Source: an uncultured Clostridia bacterium
GTDB lineage: Bacteria; Bacillota; Clostridia; Lachnospirales; Bianqueaceae
Direction: 5' to 3'
DNA length: 33,286 nucleotides
NCBI GenBank assembly: GCA_937892735.1
Contig: CALBGL010000107.1
Coordinates: forward strand, 1 to 33,286
The notes under the pieces were generated by a model. That model was not told the DNA's origin, ran no database searches, and saw only the letters and a program-made list of their open reading frames with translations. The translations under genes were made by a program, and so were the position numbers. This document shows, piece after piece, positions 8,000-16,088 of the stretch (within the stretch, counting starts at the first letter, position 1; every line of letters begins with the position of its first letter).

Positions 8000-8552
8000 A
8001 CTTTTCTGGGCCTTCTTTCAGATCGGTCTCTTTTCGATTGGCGGAGGATATGCCGCTATGCCCCTGATCCAGGAACAGGTCATAGCACAAAACCAGTGGA
8101 TGAGTATCCGTGAATTTACCGATCTCATCACGATCTCACAGATGACGCCAGGGCCCATCGCCATCAACTCCGCGAGTTTCATCGGCGCCCGCATGGCCGG
8201 TGTCCCCGGGGCGATCATTTCCACTCTGGGCTGTATCCTGCCTTCCTGTGTCATCGTCATGCTAATCGCGTGGCTTTACCGAAAATACAGCAATCTACAC
8301 GTCATTGACAACGCCCTTCGTGGTCTGCGTCCTGCCGTCGTCGGCATGATCGGCTCTGCTGCCTTTTCCATGATACGGTCTTCCTTCCTAGCCGCGACCG
8401 GTACTGCCATCATGGGCGTCGATGTGGCGGCCGTCATCATCTTCGCCGGCGCCTTCCTGGCGCTGCGAAAGTGGAAGCCCAGCCCCATCTTCGTCATGTG
8501 CGCCTGTGGGCTGGCCGGATTTATCGTGTATTCCATCTTTGGGGGCGTCTGA
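7983..8552 (+). CDS. chrA: Chromate transporter family protein, second half-size CHR subunit
   Basis: 189-aa partner of the preceding gene, with the same motifs: FQIGLFSIGGGYAAMPLIQE and TPGPIAINSASFIGARMAGV, then hydrophobic helices to the C-terminus. I chose the ATG at 7983 (MEILLK) because AAGGAG lies about 10 bases upstream; an earlier in-frame ATG would push deeper into the first gene. The 17-base overlap implies coupled translation and equal amounts of both subunits. It is the last gene before the repeat island, and no clear terminator of its own is visible other than the palindrome at 8841-8904. Confidence 0.88.
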   Translation: MEILLKLFWAFFQIGLFSIGGGYAAMPLIQEQVIAQNQWMSIREFTDLITISQMTPGPIAINSASFIGARMAGVPGAIISTLGCILPSCVIVMLIAWLYRKYSNLHVIDNALRGLRPAVVGMIGSAAFSMIRSSFLAATGTAIMGVDVAAVIIFAGAFLALRKWKPSPIFVMCACGLAGFIVYSIFGGV

Positions 8553-8646
8553 CTCCCGCATAATACCCCAAAAAACAAAATGCCTACGATGTCCGTTCCA
8601 TAAGAGCATTGCGATTTCACAGTCCATAGCATGGATACCTGGTAAA

Positions 8647-8810
8647 TTTTCTCATTGATCTGGCTGAGGAAATGTTACATCGCTTCTAGACCAATGAGAA
8701 ATCTGGGGGTTTTCTCATTGATCTGGCTGGGGAAATGTTACATCACTTCTAGACCAATGAGAAATCTGGGGGTTTTCTCATTGATCTGGCTGAGAAAATG
8801 TTACATCGCT
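8647..8810 (+). repeat. Three tandem direct repeats, 63-bp period, resembling IS21-type end repeats
   Basis: Copies start at 8647, 8710 and 8773, exactly 63 bases apart. Each begins TTTTCTCATTGATCTGGCTG, continues with a core GGAAATGTTACATC (one or two differences per copy) and, in the first two copies, ends with CCAATGAGAAATCTGGGGG, which carries an inverted copy of the TTTCTCATTG start. The third copy stops after the core. Multiple transposase-binding repeats at the ends are typical of IS21-family elements, and the core motif recurs at bases 1-37 in the opposite orientation. No transposase gene is present, so these would be orphan ends. The family assignment is tentative. Confidence 0.6.
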
Positions 8811-8840
8811 CAAAAAGTAATGAGGGCGTCACAAAAATGA

Positions 8841-8904
8841 TATGCTCCCTTCTAGGTAGACAAGCGAAATAATAAAAACTTGTCTACTTAGAAGGGAGCA
8901 TATT
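8841..8904. repeat. 64-bp near-perfect palindrome (MITE-like element or hairpin)
   Basis: Two 25-base arms, 8841-8865 and 8880-8904, are inverted copies with a single difference (24 of 25 match), around a 14-base A-rich loop. The arm starts ATATGCTCCCTTCTAGGTAG. It is too long and has too little flanking T-tract for an ordinary terminator, and looks like the fused terminal inverted repeats of a small transposon. It could still stop transcription from both convergent genes. Confidence 0.6.
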
Positions 8905-8914
8905 AAATGATTTC

Positions 8915-9832
8915 TCATCGATCTTGCAACAGCTCCTTTTTTACAATCTGCTCATACCAGCTCGTAACCTCTTCAGCCTCTTGACTATTCACGAAAATAC
9001 GCATCTCTCCCACATCAATGTATAGAATGGGCTTGTATCCATCATAAAGAAACATCATGCAATCGCCCGTCTTCTCTCCACGATAATGCCCCAGATCCCT
9101 CTTGGGTGTGGATGCGCCGTCGGTACGACGAAAGGAATCGTCAGGCATTTCGTAAATGAGTTCTGCTTCTTTCATCTGATCTCGCGAAAATTTGTACTCG
9201 TACCAGAGCGACGTGATCCGCACTTCCTGCCCTTCTACCTGGAACGACACGGGCGCATGATCCACCTGAAACAGAAGTACACCGATCCCAATGGGCACCA
9301 GAACCAGAATCAGGCCCAATACAACGATAATAACCCGATTGAGCGGACGCGCCATATTGGGGGAATAGCTTATGCTATTTGTCCGATCTTCCACCAGCAG
9401 CCGCTTATCTTTAGGATTCGAATACCATCCATGCCTCCAGTTCTCATCCCCGTCCTCTTTGTCACCTTCCCACCCCATGTCCTTCTTCAACCGATACATC
9501 TTCTGCCGCGCTCGGATCACGATATGGAATCCCCCCAAAAAATATGCCGTCAGCCACAACACCCAGATTGCTATAAAAAGACCTACGCTGACAAAATTCA
9601 GGAAGCTGACAATCACTCCCACAGCCAGATTGATCCCCTGAAACCTGCGGTTTGCCCGCTGTTTTTCTATACAGATCCTCTCCGCGTCCGGATGCTCTGC
9701 CATATCCGGTGGGATGTGGACGCCCAAGAGCATTCCCCTCTCATAGGTGTCCCTACGACTGGTAATGGCCCAGCAGATGCCCGCGAGGAAAAGATCCAAC
9801 GTCAAAAAGACAATCATCATACCGATTTCCAT
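8915..9832 (-). CDS. DUF5808-like membrane protein with C-terminal PH-like region
   Basis: 305-aa membrane protein of unknown function. A hydrophobic segment at about residues 5-23, a pair at about 68-105 and one at about 165-190 are likely membrane helices. Between them, after a charged stretch, lies NWRHGWYSNPKDKRLLVEDR, which resembles the WxxxxYxNPxDxRLxV signature I associate with DUF5808. The C-terminal 110 residues (from VSFQVEGQEVRITSLWYEYK) look like a bacterial PH-type domain of DUF1648/DUF5808 proteins, with a closing helix (VTSWYEQIVKKELL). It starts 20 bases after the kinase gene and is probably co-transcribed. The stop codon sits next to the 64-bp palindrome. Confidence 0.65.
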   Translation of the reverse strand: MEIGMMIVFLTLDLFLAGICWAITSRRDTYERGMLLGVHIPPDMAEHPDAERICIEKQRANRRFQGINLAVGVIVSFLNFVSVGLFIAIWVLWLTAYFLGGFHIVIRARQKMYRLKKDMGWEGDKEDGDENWRHGWYSNPKDKRLLVEDRTNSISYSPNMARPLNRVIIVVLGLILVLVPIGIGVLLFQVDHAPVSFQVEGQEVRITSLWYEYKFSRDQMKEAELIYEMPDDSFRRTDGASTPKRDLGHYRGEKTGDCMMFLYDGYKPILYIDVGEMRIFVNSQEAEEVTSWYEQIVKKELLQDR

Positions 9833-9851
9833 GTGGTTCCGCTTCCCTTCT

Positions 9852-10676
9852 TCAAACGCCCAGCTTCTCCCAATATTGTTCTACCGGAATACCCTTATAG
9901 CCTGTTCCCTTCTCCTGATCCGCCAGAATCATCCGTTCCAGAATATCCACCGTCTTTCGGGTACTGCCTTCTAATGACATTCCTTTCAAATAATGTCCAG
10001 CCAGGAACGCCGCGAACAGGTCTCCGGTACCCGGAAGCCGCAGCGGAATGCGCTCATAGGGGACGCTGAAACTATTCTTCCCGTCGGCTTCATATCCGTA
10101 CACCTGACTCTTGCCGCCGACGACTGCACTCGTAATGACCACGGCTTTTGCCCCCAGGTCGCAGATGTGCTTCGCAATCTCTCTCAGCTGATAGGCCTCC
10201 ACCTCAGGCCTTCCCCGATAACAATCCGCCAGAAAGGTGGCTTCCGTCAAGTTGGGCAGAACCACATCCCCCTGTGCGCACAGCTTCTTCATGCGGACCA
10301 CGGTCTGTTCCGTCATGCTATTATAAAGCCGTCCGCCGTCTCCCATGATTGGATCCACCAGAACCTTCGCGCCCTGCGCCTTTCCTCGCCGGCAGAGTTC
10401 TTCTACCAGGGCATTTTGCTCCTCCGAGAGGATGAAGCCCGTGCAGACCGCATCATAGGTGATATGCAGCTCTTCCCATATCGCAAGACACCGGCGCATA
10501 TAATCCGTCGTATCTAAGATCTCGTACTTTCCCAGATCCAGCGTACTCGAAAGAAGCGCTGTGGGAAGATTCAAAACCTCATAGCCCATACGCGAAAGCA
10601 CCGGCATCATCCCTGAAAGCGCAACCTTGCCGTACCCCGGCAGATCATTGACTAAAAGCACCCGTCTTTTTTCCAT
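9852..10676 (-). CDS. pdxY: Pyridoxal/pyridoxamine kinase (ribokinase superfamily)
   Basis: 274-aa cytoplasmic kinase that phosphorylates B6 vitamers with ATP in pyridoxal-phosphate salvage. The N-terminus (RVLLVNDLPGYGKVALSGMM) matches pyridoxamine-kinase-like proteins, VLVDPIMGDGGRLYN holds the Mg-ATP site motif, LPNLTEATFL is conserved, and the PfkB signature with the catalytic Asp is LPGTGDLFAAFLAGHYL near residues 213-229. A hydroxymethylpyrimidine kinase is the main alternative but fits less well. The ATG at 10676 has GAGGA just upstream, and a good promoter lies 36 bases before it. It heads a two-gene unit with the DUF5808-like protein. The PLP link to the neighbouring aminotransferase DapL is only suggestive. 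Confidence 0.82.
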   Translation of the reverse strand: MEKRRVLLVNDLPGYGKVALSGMMPVLSRMGYEVLNLPTALLSSTLDLGKYEILDTTDYMRRCLAIWEELHITYDAVCTGFILSEEQNALVEELCRRGKAQGAKVLVDPIMGDGGRLYNSMTEQTVVRMKKLCAQGDVVLPNLTEATFLADCYRGRPEVEAYQLREIAKHICDLGAKAVVITSAVVGGKSQVYGYEADGKNSFSVPYERIPLRLPGTGDLFAAFLAGHYLKGMSLEGSTRKTVDILERMILADQEKGTGYKGIPVEQYWEKLGV

Positions 10677-10711
10677 GTCCTCATTCCTCTTCTCTTTCTA
10701 TGCTGATTTTC

Positions 10712-10740
10712 ATTATAGCAGAGGAATCCAGGAAATGCAA
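10712..10740 (-). promoter_or_regulatory. Sigma-A promoter of the pyridoxal kinase unit
   Basis: On the minus strand, -35 TTGCAT (10735-10740) and -10 TATAAT (10712-10717) with a 17-base spacer. It shows that the kinase pair is transcribed separately from the purF operon, although purF ends only about 120 bases upstream on the same strand. I see no strong terminator between them. Confidence 0.75.
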
Positions 10741-10797
10741 TATAACAGTGCTTACCGACACGAAAAAGACACCGCCGACGGGATTGTGATCGTACAC

Positions 10798-12198
10798 TTA
10801 CATCGTACGCACTTCTTCCTCATGATCATACAGGCTTGTCAGATAATTGCCGTCAAAACAGGCATAGCAGCACCGATCCTTCCCGTAGATCTGTTCCATG
10901 TCCGCCACTTCGAGGAATCGCAGTGAGTCCGCTCCGATTTGCCGGGCTAATACGTCCGGATCCATATGGGCAGAGATCAATTCCTTCCGAGTCGCGATGT
11001 CGATGCCGTAGAAACAGGGCCAGCGCAGCGGCGGCGACGCGATCCGCAGATGGACTTCCCCGGCCCCTGCTTCTTTCAATAAACGTATGATGCGCTGTGA
11101 TGTGGTTCCCCGTACCACCGAATCATCAATCAAAACGATCCGCTTGCCGCGTACCACATCCCGATTGGCGGAGAGTTTCATCCGAACCGCCAGATCCCGT
11201 TGTTCCTGCGTCGGTTCAATGAATGTCCTGCCCACATACCGATTCTTGATGAGTCCCATCTCGTTCGGAAGACAGGCGGCTTCCGCATACCCTGCCGCCG
11301 CAGATAGCGAAGAGTCCGGCACGCCCACCACAATATCCGCTTTGAGCTTTGAGGCCATGTCCTTCTGCGCCATCAGCACACCGCTCCTTCTGCGTGCGGT
11401 GTGAACATTGAAGCCGTCCAGCGTACTGTCCGGGCGTGCAAAATAGATATATTCCATGGCGCAGAGGTGGTGCGTCCTCTCTGCGGTATAAAAGCGGCTC
11501 TCTACCCCCTGTTCCGAGAATTTCACAATCTCTCCGGGCAGAATGTCACGCTGCCACTGGGCCTGAATCGCCTCGATGGCACAAGTCTCACTGGATACAC
11601 AGTAACCGCTGTCAAATACCGCCATGGAAAGGGGACGCAGACCATGACGATCCCGTACCGCATATAGCGAATGTTCCGTAAGTATCAGGAACGCGAAAGC
11701 GCCCTCCATCTGCCGGCAGGCTGCGGCAATCTTATCCATCACACAGCCCTTGCCGCGCTGGATCAGATGCAGGATAATCTCGCTGTCGCTGCTGCTGAAG
11801 AAGATACTGCCCTGTTCCTCCAGGTTCTGCCGCAATATATTCGCATTGACAATCTGTCCATTATGCACGGCCGCGATACTGCCGATCTGGGAACGCGCCA
11901 TCAACGGCTGCACGTTCTCCGGCACGTCGCCGCCGGCTGTCGAGTAACGAACGTGGCCGATGCTGTTTTCCCCTGGCAGACGATCTAGCTCCTGACCGTG
12001 GAACACCTCTGCCGCGAGTCCCCGTCCTTTATGGCAGTACAGCTTCACACCGTCGCTGGCGGCGATTCCCGCACCCTCCTGTCCTCTATGCTGCAGTGCA
12101 TGCAGCGCGAAATATGTGTGCATCGCGGCCTGTGTGTGATGGAATACACCAAAAACGCCGCATTCTTCGTACAGCTCGTCGTCCCAGGCCACCCTCAT
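10798..12198 (-). CDS. purF: Amidophosphoribosyltransferase
   Basis: 466 aa. First step of purine synthesis: PRPP plus glutamine gives 5-phosphoribosylamine. The class II glutaminase nucleophile is the Cys of EECGVFGVFHH, at residue 13, behind a short propeptide that must be removed. HALQHRGQEGAG and GHVRYSTAGG are glutaminase motifs. The PRPP-binding motif is IVLIDDSVVRGTTS. Cysteines in HLCAMEYIYF, PPLRWPCFYGID and DRCCYACFDG fit the oxygen-sensitive 4Fe-4S cluster of Bacillus-type PurF. The ATG overlaps the dapL stop as ATGA, so it is coupled to dapL. It ends the six-gene glutamine operon, away from other pur genes. Confidence 0.95.
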   Translation of the reverse strand: MRVAWDDELYEECGVFGVFHHTQAAMHTYFALHALQHRGQEGAGIAASDGVKLYCHKGRGLAAEVFHGQELDRLPGENSIGHVRYSTAGGDVPENVQPLMARSQIGSIAAVHNGQIVNANILRQNLEEQGSIFFSSSDSEIILHLIQRGKGCVMDKIAAACRQMEGAFAFLILTEHSLYAVRDRHGLRPLSMAVFDSGYCVSSETCAIEAIQAQWQRDILPGEIVKFSEQGVESRFYTAERTHHLCAMEYIYFARPDSTLDGFNVHTARRRSGVLMAQKDMASKLKADIVVGVPDSSLSAAAGYAEAACLPNEMGLIKNRYVGRTFIEPTQEQRDLAVRMKLSANRDVVRGKRIVLIDDSVVRGTTSQRIIRLLKEAGAGEVHLRIASPPLRWPCFYGIDIATRKELISAHMDPDVLARQIGADSLRFLEVADMEQIYGKDRCCYACFDGNYLTSLYDHEEEVRTM

Positions 12199-13385
12199 CG
12201 TTCCTTTCCATAGCAGCGAGAGAACCGTTCCATCGCCTCCCGCGTATCCCCGGGCGTGCCAAAAGCCGTCAGACGAAAAAAGCCTTCTCCATTCTGTCCG
12301 AATCCGGATCCCGGTGTTCCTACCACCTGCGCGCGGCGCAGAAGATCATCAAAGAAATCCCAGGAAGTCATGCCATCCGGGCATTCCATCCAGATATACG
12401 GCGAATTTTTGCCGCCCACATGCCAGATGCCGAGATGATAGAGAGTCTCGGAGATGACGCGGGCATTCTCCTGGTATATGCGCCGGTTCTTCTCACAGCC
12501 TTCCTGTCCTTCTGGAGAAAATACGGCGGCCGCTGCTCGCTGTACCGGATAGGATACTCCGTTACATTTCGTACTCTGCCGTCTAAGCCACATGTCCCGC
12601 AGCGACATGCCATCCCGCACAAGTTCCTCGCTCACCACGGTATATCCGCAGCGAATCCCGGTGAATCCGGCTGTCTTGGACAGGGAGCAGAATTCTACCG
12701 CGCAGGTTCTTGCTCCCGGAATCTCAAAGATGCTGTGCGGCACATCCGCATCCTGAATGAAGGATTCATAGGCCGCATCGAACAGAATCACCGCCTGCTG
12801 CTGATTGGCATATACCACCCACTCTGCCAGCTGGTCCCTGGTATAAGCCGCGCCCGTCGGATTATTCGGAGAACACAGATAGATCACATCCACCTTCTGT
12901 TTCGTATCCGGCATCGGCAAAAAGGCATTGTTCCGATCTGCCCGCATATAGAGGATCCTGCGTCCATCCATGACATTGGTATCTCGATAGACCGGATACA
13001 CCGGGTCGGGAACGAGCACCGTATTCTCACGATCCAGTAGATCCAAGAAATTCCCCAGATCGCTCTTGGCGCCGTCGCTGACAAAGATCTCCGTATCGGC
13101 GAGTTTCACGCCGAAGGACGCGTAATATTTCTGAAGCTCCATCCGCAGAAAATCATAGCCCTGCTCCGGTCCATACCCATGAAAGGTTTCCAGATGCGTC
13201 TCCTCCTCCGCCGCCTGCTTCATGGCGTCCATCACCGCAGGGCAAATGGGCTGTGTCACATCGCCAATGCCCAGCCGGATCACCTTCGCCTTCGGATGTC
13301 CCTCCTGAAATATCGCCACCCGACGAGCTACCTCAGAAAACAAATAATCTTTCTTCAGCGCCTGATAATTCTTATTGATCTTCAT
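12195..13385 (-). CDS. dapL: LL-diaminopimelate aminotransferase
   Basis: 396-aa fold-type I PLP enzyme that makes LL-diaminopimelate directly from tetrahydrodipicolinate with glutamate as amino donor, for lysine and peptidoglycan. The N-terminus INKNYQALKKDYLFSEVARR and VIRLGIGDVTQPICP are diagnostic, as are YLCSPNNPTGA and the PLP lysine in CSLSKTAGFTGIRCGYTV. The frame is open for another 85 codons upstream inside pyrG, but the ATG at 13385 matches the family start and has GAGGAGAG before it. The gene overlaps the 3' end of pyrG by 14 bases and purF by four. It is the one operon member that uses glutamate rather than glutamine. Confidence 0.94.
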   Translation of the reverse strand: MKINKNYQALKKDYLFSEVARRVAIFQEGHPKAKVIRLGIGDVTQPICPAVMDAMKQAAEEETHLETFHGYGPEQGYDFLRMELQKYYASFGVKLADTEIFVSDGAKSDLGNFLDLLDRENTVLVPDPVYPVYRDTNVMDGRRILYMRADRNNAFLPMPDTKQKVDVIYLCSPNNPTGAAYTRDQLAEWVVYANQQQAVILFDAAYESFIQDADVPHSIFEIPGARTCAVEFCSLSKTAGFTGIRCGYTVVSEELVRDGMSLRDMWLRRQSTKCNGVSYPVQRAAAAVFSPEGQEGCEKNRRIYQENARVISETLYHLGIWHVGGKNSPYIWMECPDGMTSWDFFDDLLRRAQVVGTPGSGFGQNGEGFFRLTAFGTPGDTREAMERFSRCYGKER

Positions 13386-14988
13386 ATGTCTCTCCTCTTT
13401 TCGCCGCGGCCTGAATAAAGGTTCTAAACAAAGGATGCGCCTTATTCGGTCGGCTCTTAAACTCCGGATGATACTGTACGCCCACATAAAACGGATGGTC
13501 ATGAAGTTCCATCGCCTCGCACAGCCTTCCATCGGGTGAAAGGCCCGAAAATACCATGCCATGATCTCTGTACTCCTGCCGGTACGCGTTGTTGAACTCA
13601 TACCGATGACGATGCCGTTCATAGATCCTGTCTTCTCCATAGATTTCGCGCAGTCTGGTCTCCGCCCCTGTCACGCAGGGGTAAGCACCCAGTCGCATGG
13701 TTCCACCCTTGGGTACATTTCCCTGCTGATCCGGCATCAAGTCGATGACGGGATGCGCGCTCTCTGGATCAAATTCGCTGGAATGCGCATCCTCATACCC
13801 CAGCACATGGCGCGCGAACTCGATGGCCGCAATCTGCATGCCCAGACAGATGCCAAAGTATGGAACCCCCGTCTCCCGTGCGTATCGCGCGGCCGCGATC
13901 ATGCCTTCGATCCCTCGGATGCCAAAACCGCCGGGCACAATGACGCCATCCGCTTCCTTGAGGCGTTCCGCCGCGTTCTGATCGTTCAGTTCCTCACTGT
14001 CCACCCAGTCTATCTTTACTTTCACCCTGTTTTCCCATCCTCCGTGGGAAAGCGCCTCCGCCACAGATAGATAGGAGTCATGAAGCCGCACATACTTGCC
14101 CACCAGCGCGATGTGTATCGTCCGTTCGCAGCTATGAACGCGGTTCAGCATCGCCTCCCATTCAGTGAGATCGCAGGGCCTCTCATCCAGGCATAATTCC
14201 CGCAGGACAATCTTGGCAAGTCCCGCCTTCTCCAGCATGATCGGACATTCATACAGCACCGGCAGCGTTCGGTTTTCGATGACACAGTCTTCTTTGACAT
14301 TGCAGAATAGCGCAATCTTGCGCAACACGCTCGTCTCCACCGGCTCGTCCGTCCGGGCCACGATGACATCCGGTATGATGCCGAAGGACTGCAGCTGCTT
14401 CACGGAATGCTGCGTGGGCTTTGACTTATGCTCACCGGATGACCGAATATAAGGAATCAGCGTCACATGGATAAACAGACAGTTGGAACGGCCTACCTCG
14501 TGAGATATCTGGCGAATGGCCTCCAGAAAAGGCTGCGACTCGATGTCGCCCGTGGTGCCTCCGATCTCCGTGATGACGATATCCGCCTCCGTCTTCTCCT
14601 GTACCGCATAGATAAAGGATTTAATCTCATTTGTGATATGGGGAATCACCTGCACCGTCTCCCCCAGGTATTCTCCCCTTCGTTCCTTATTCAGCACATT
14701 CCAGTAGACCTTTCCTGTAGTCAGATTGGAGAACTGATTCAGATTTTCATCGATAAAGCGTTCGTAATGTCCCAGATCCAAATCCGTCTCCGCACCGTCC
14801 TCCGTCACAAATACCTCTCCATGCTGATACGGACTCATGGTACCAGGATCGATATTGATATACGGATCCAGTTTCTGCGCCGCCACCTTAAACCCTCTTG
14901 CCTTCAAGAGCCGACCTAAAGAGGCCGCCGTGATTCCCTTTCCCAATCCGGATACTACACCGCCGGTTACAAATATAAACTTCGCCAT
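13372..14988 (-). CDS. pyrG: CTP synthase (glutamine-hydrolysing)
   Basis: 538 aa, normal length. Converts UTP, ATP and glutamine (or ammonia) to CTP. The synthetase domain begins with FVTGGVVSGLGKGITAASLG (P-loop, residues 6-25) and includes DPGTMSPYQHGEVFV; the C-terminal class I amidotransferase domain has the nucleophile elbow YFGICLGMQ and the GVQYHPEF histidine and glutamate. The ATG at 14988 lies four bases after carA. The 3' end overlaps the start of dapL. It belongs to the glutamine operon read from the promoter at 18114-18142. Confidence 0.97.
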   Translation of the reverse strand: MAKFIFVTGGVVSGLGKGITAASLGRLLKARGFKVAAQKLDPYINIDPGTMSPYQHGEVFVTEDGAETDLDLGHYERFIDENLNQFSNLTTGKVYWNVLNKERRGEYLGETVQVIPHITNEIKSFIYAVQEKTEADIVITEIGGTTGDIESQPFLEAIRQISHEVGRSNCLFIHVTLIPYIRSSGEHKSKPTQHSVKQLQSFGIIPDVIVARTDEPVETSVLRKIALFCNVKEDCVIENRTLPVLYECPIMLEKAGLAKIVLRELCLDERPCDLTEWEAMLNRVHSCERTIHIALVGKYVRLHDSYLSVAEALSHGGWENRVKVKIDWVDSEELNDQNAAERLKEADGVIVPGGFGIRGIEGMIAAARYARETGVPYFGICLGMQIAAIEFARHVLGYEDAHSSEFDPESAHPVIDLMPDQQGNVPKGGTMRLGAYPCVTGAETRLREIYGEDRIYERHRHRYEFNNAYRQEYRDHGMVFSGLSPDGRLCEAMELHDHPFYVGVQYHPEFKSRPNKAHPLFRTFIQAAAKRGETYEDQ

Positions 14989-14992
14989 CGTC

Positions 14993-16069
14993 TTATTTCC
15001 TCATCATTTCCATAAATTCATCGAATAGCCACCGCGCGTCCCAGGGTCCCGGACAAGCCTCCGGATGGAACTGTACGGAAAAGGCCGGCATATCTCCGTA
15101 CGTAATTCCTTCGCAAGTGCCGTCATTCGCATTGATAAAACGAACCCTGGCTCCTTCCGGCAGCGAGTCGGATTCTACCATGTATCCATGATTCTGACTC
15201 GTCACGTAGATTCGTCCCGTATCCATATCTTCCACAGGCTGATTGGCGCCCCGATGTCCATACTTCAGTTTCGTAGTATGACCGCCCCGCGCCAAAGCCA
15301 TCAGCTGATGTCCCAGACAGATTCCGAACATGGGGATGCGGGCTTCATACAGCTTCGCCAGTTGTGCAATGATCTCCGGGTTATCCTCCGGATTGCCGGG
15401 TCCGTTCGAGAGCATGATTCCATCCGGACGCGCCACCAGAATCTCCTTCGCCGTCGCCGTTGCCGGGAAGGATGTGACCTCGCAGCCCCGGTTCAAAAGT
15501 TCCTGCACGATGTTGTGCTTCGCGCCGAAATCCCACAACGCCACCCGATACTTGACCTCACCAGGCCTATCGACTTCTTTCTCTTCTACGGTCACCTGCT
15601 GCACCGGTCGCACTACCCGGAAATCGCGAATCGCCTGCAGTTCTTCCTCGCTGTACGGCGGCGCCTTACGCGTCAGCCGTCCATTCATCGTACCGAACTC
15701 CCGCAGACACCGTGTCAGCGCTCTCGTATCCACACCCTCCAGCGCTGGAATTCCCTTGTCCTTAAAAAAGGTGTCGAGATCCCCTTCATTTCGGAAATTA
15801 GAGGGTTCACGGCACCATTCACGCACGATATAGCCGGCCAAGCACGGCTTCCTGCTCTCAAATTCAGCGGGAATCACCCCGTAGTTCCCGATCAGGGGAA
15901 ACGTCTGTACCACGATCTGCTCGCAATAGCTGGGGTCTGTGATTGTCTCCAAGTATCCATTCATTCCGGTCGTAAAGACTACCTCTCCCGTCGTCTCCAA
16001 AAGAGGCGCTCCAAAGGCTCTTCCCTTAAAATACCGTCCATTCTCCAGCACTAGATACATGGTTTCCAT
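14993..16069 (-). CDS. carA: Carbamoyl-phosphate synthase small (glutaminase) subunit
   Basis: 358 aa. Hydrolyses glutamine and channels ammonia to CarB for carbamoyl phosphate, the precursor of pyrimidines and arginine. The N-terminal CarA domain has TGMNGYLETITDPSY; the class I amidotransferase domain has SNGPGNPEDN, the nucleophile Cys in FGICLGHQLMALA, SQNHGY and the catalytic HPEA. Its partner carB is not in this window, which is unusual because carAB are normally adjacent. It starts 20 bases after the ANTAR gene and ends four bases before pyrG. An alternative ATG at 16060 would shorten it by three residues. Confidence 0.96.
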   Translation of the reverse strand: METMYLVLENGRYFKGRAFGAPLLETTGEVVFTTGMNGYLETITDPSYCEQIVVQTFPLIGNYGVIPAEFESRKPCLAGYIVREWCREPSNFRNEGDLDTFFKDKGIPALEGVDTRALTRCLREFGTMNGRLTRKAPPYSEEELQAIRDFRVVRPVQQVTVEEKEVDRPGEVKYRVALWDFGAKHNIVQELLNRGCEVTSFPATATAKEILVARPDGIMLSNGPGNPEDNPEIIAQLAKLYEARIPMFGICLGHQLMALARGGHTTKLKYGHRGANQPVEDMDTGRIYVTSQNHGYMVESDSLPEGARVRFINANDGTCEGITYGDMPAFSVQFHPEACPGPWDARWLFDEFMEMMRK

Positions 16070-16088
16070 TCCGTCTTCTCCTTCCGTA

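Larger units (their letters stand above)
8553..8914. other. Gene-free repeat island between convergent genes
   Basis: 362 bases with no supportable gene. From 8553 to about 8646 there is nothing recognisable. Then follow three tandem direct repeats (8647-8810) and a 64-bp palindrome (8841-8904), each listed separately. Short frames through the repeats encode near-identical peptides only because of the repeat and are not genes. Confidence 0.8.

Noticed and set aside
8647..8810. Possible CRISPR array
   Set aside because: The copies are contiguous with a 63-base period and no variable spacers; no cas genes are nearby.
10741..10797. Terminator of the purF operon
   Set aside because: CCG/CGG could form only a three-base-pair stem before a short T-run; too weak to list.
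13386..13640. 85-codon N-terminal extension of DapL
   Set aside because: It lies within pyrG in another frame and does not resemble the DapL family; the ATG at 13385 has a good Shine-Dalgarno.
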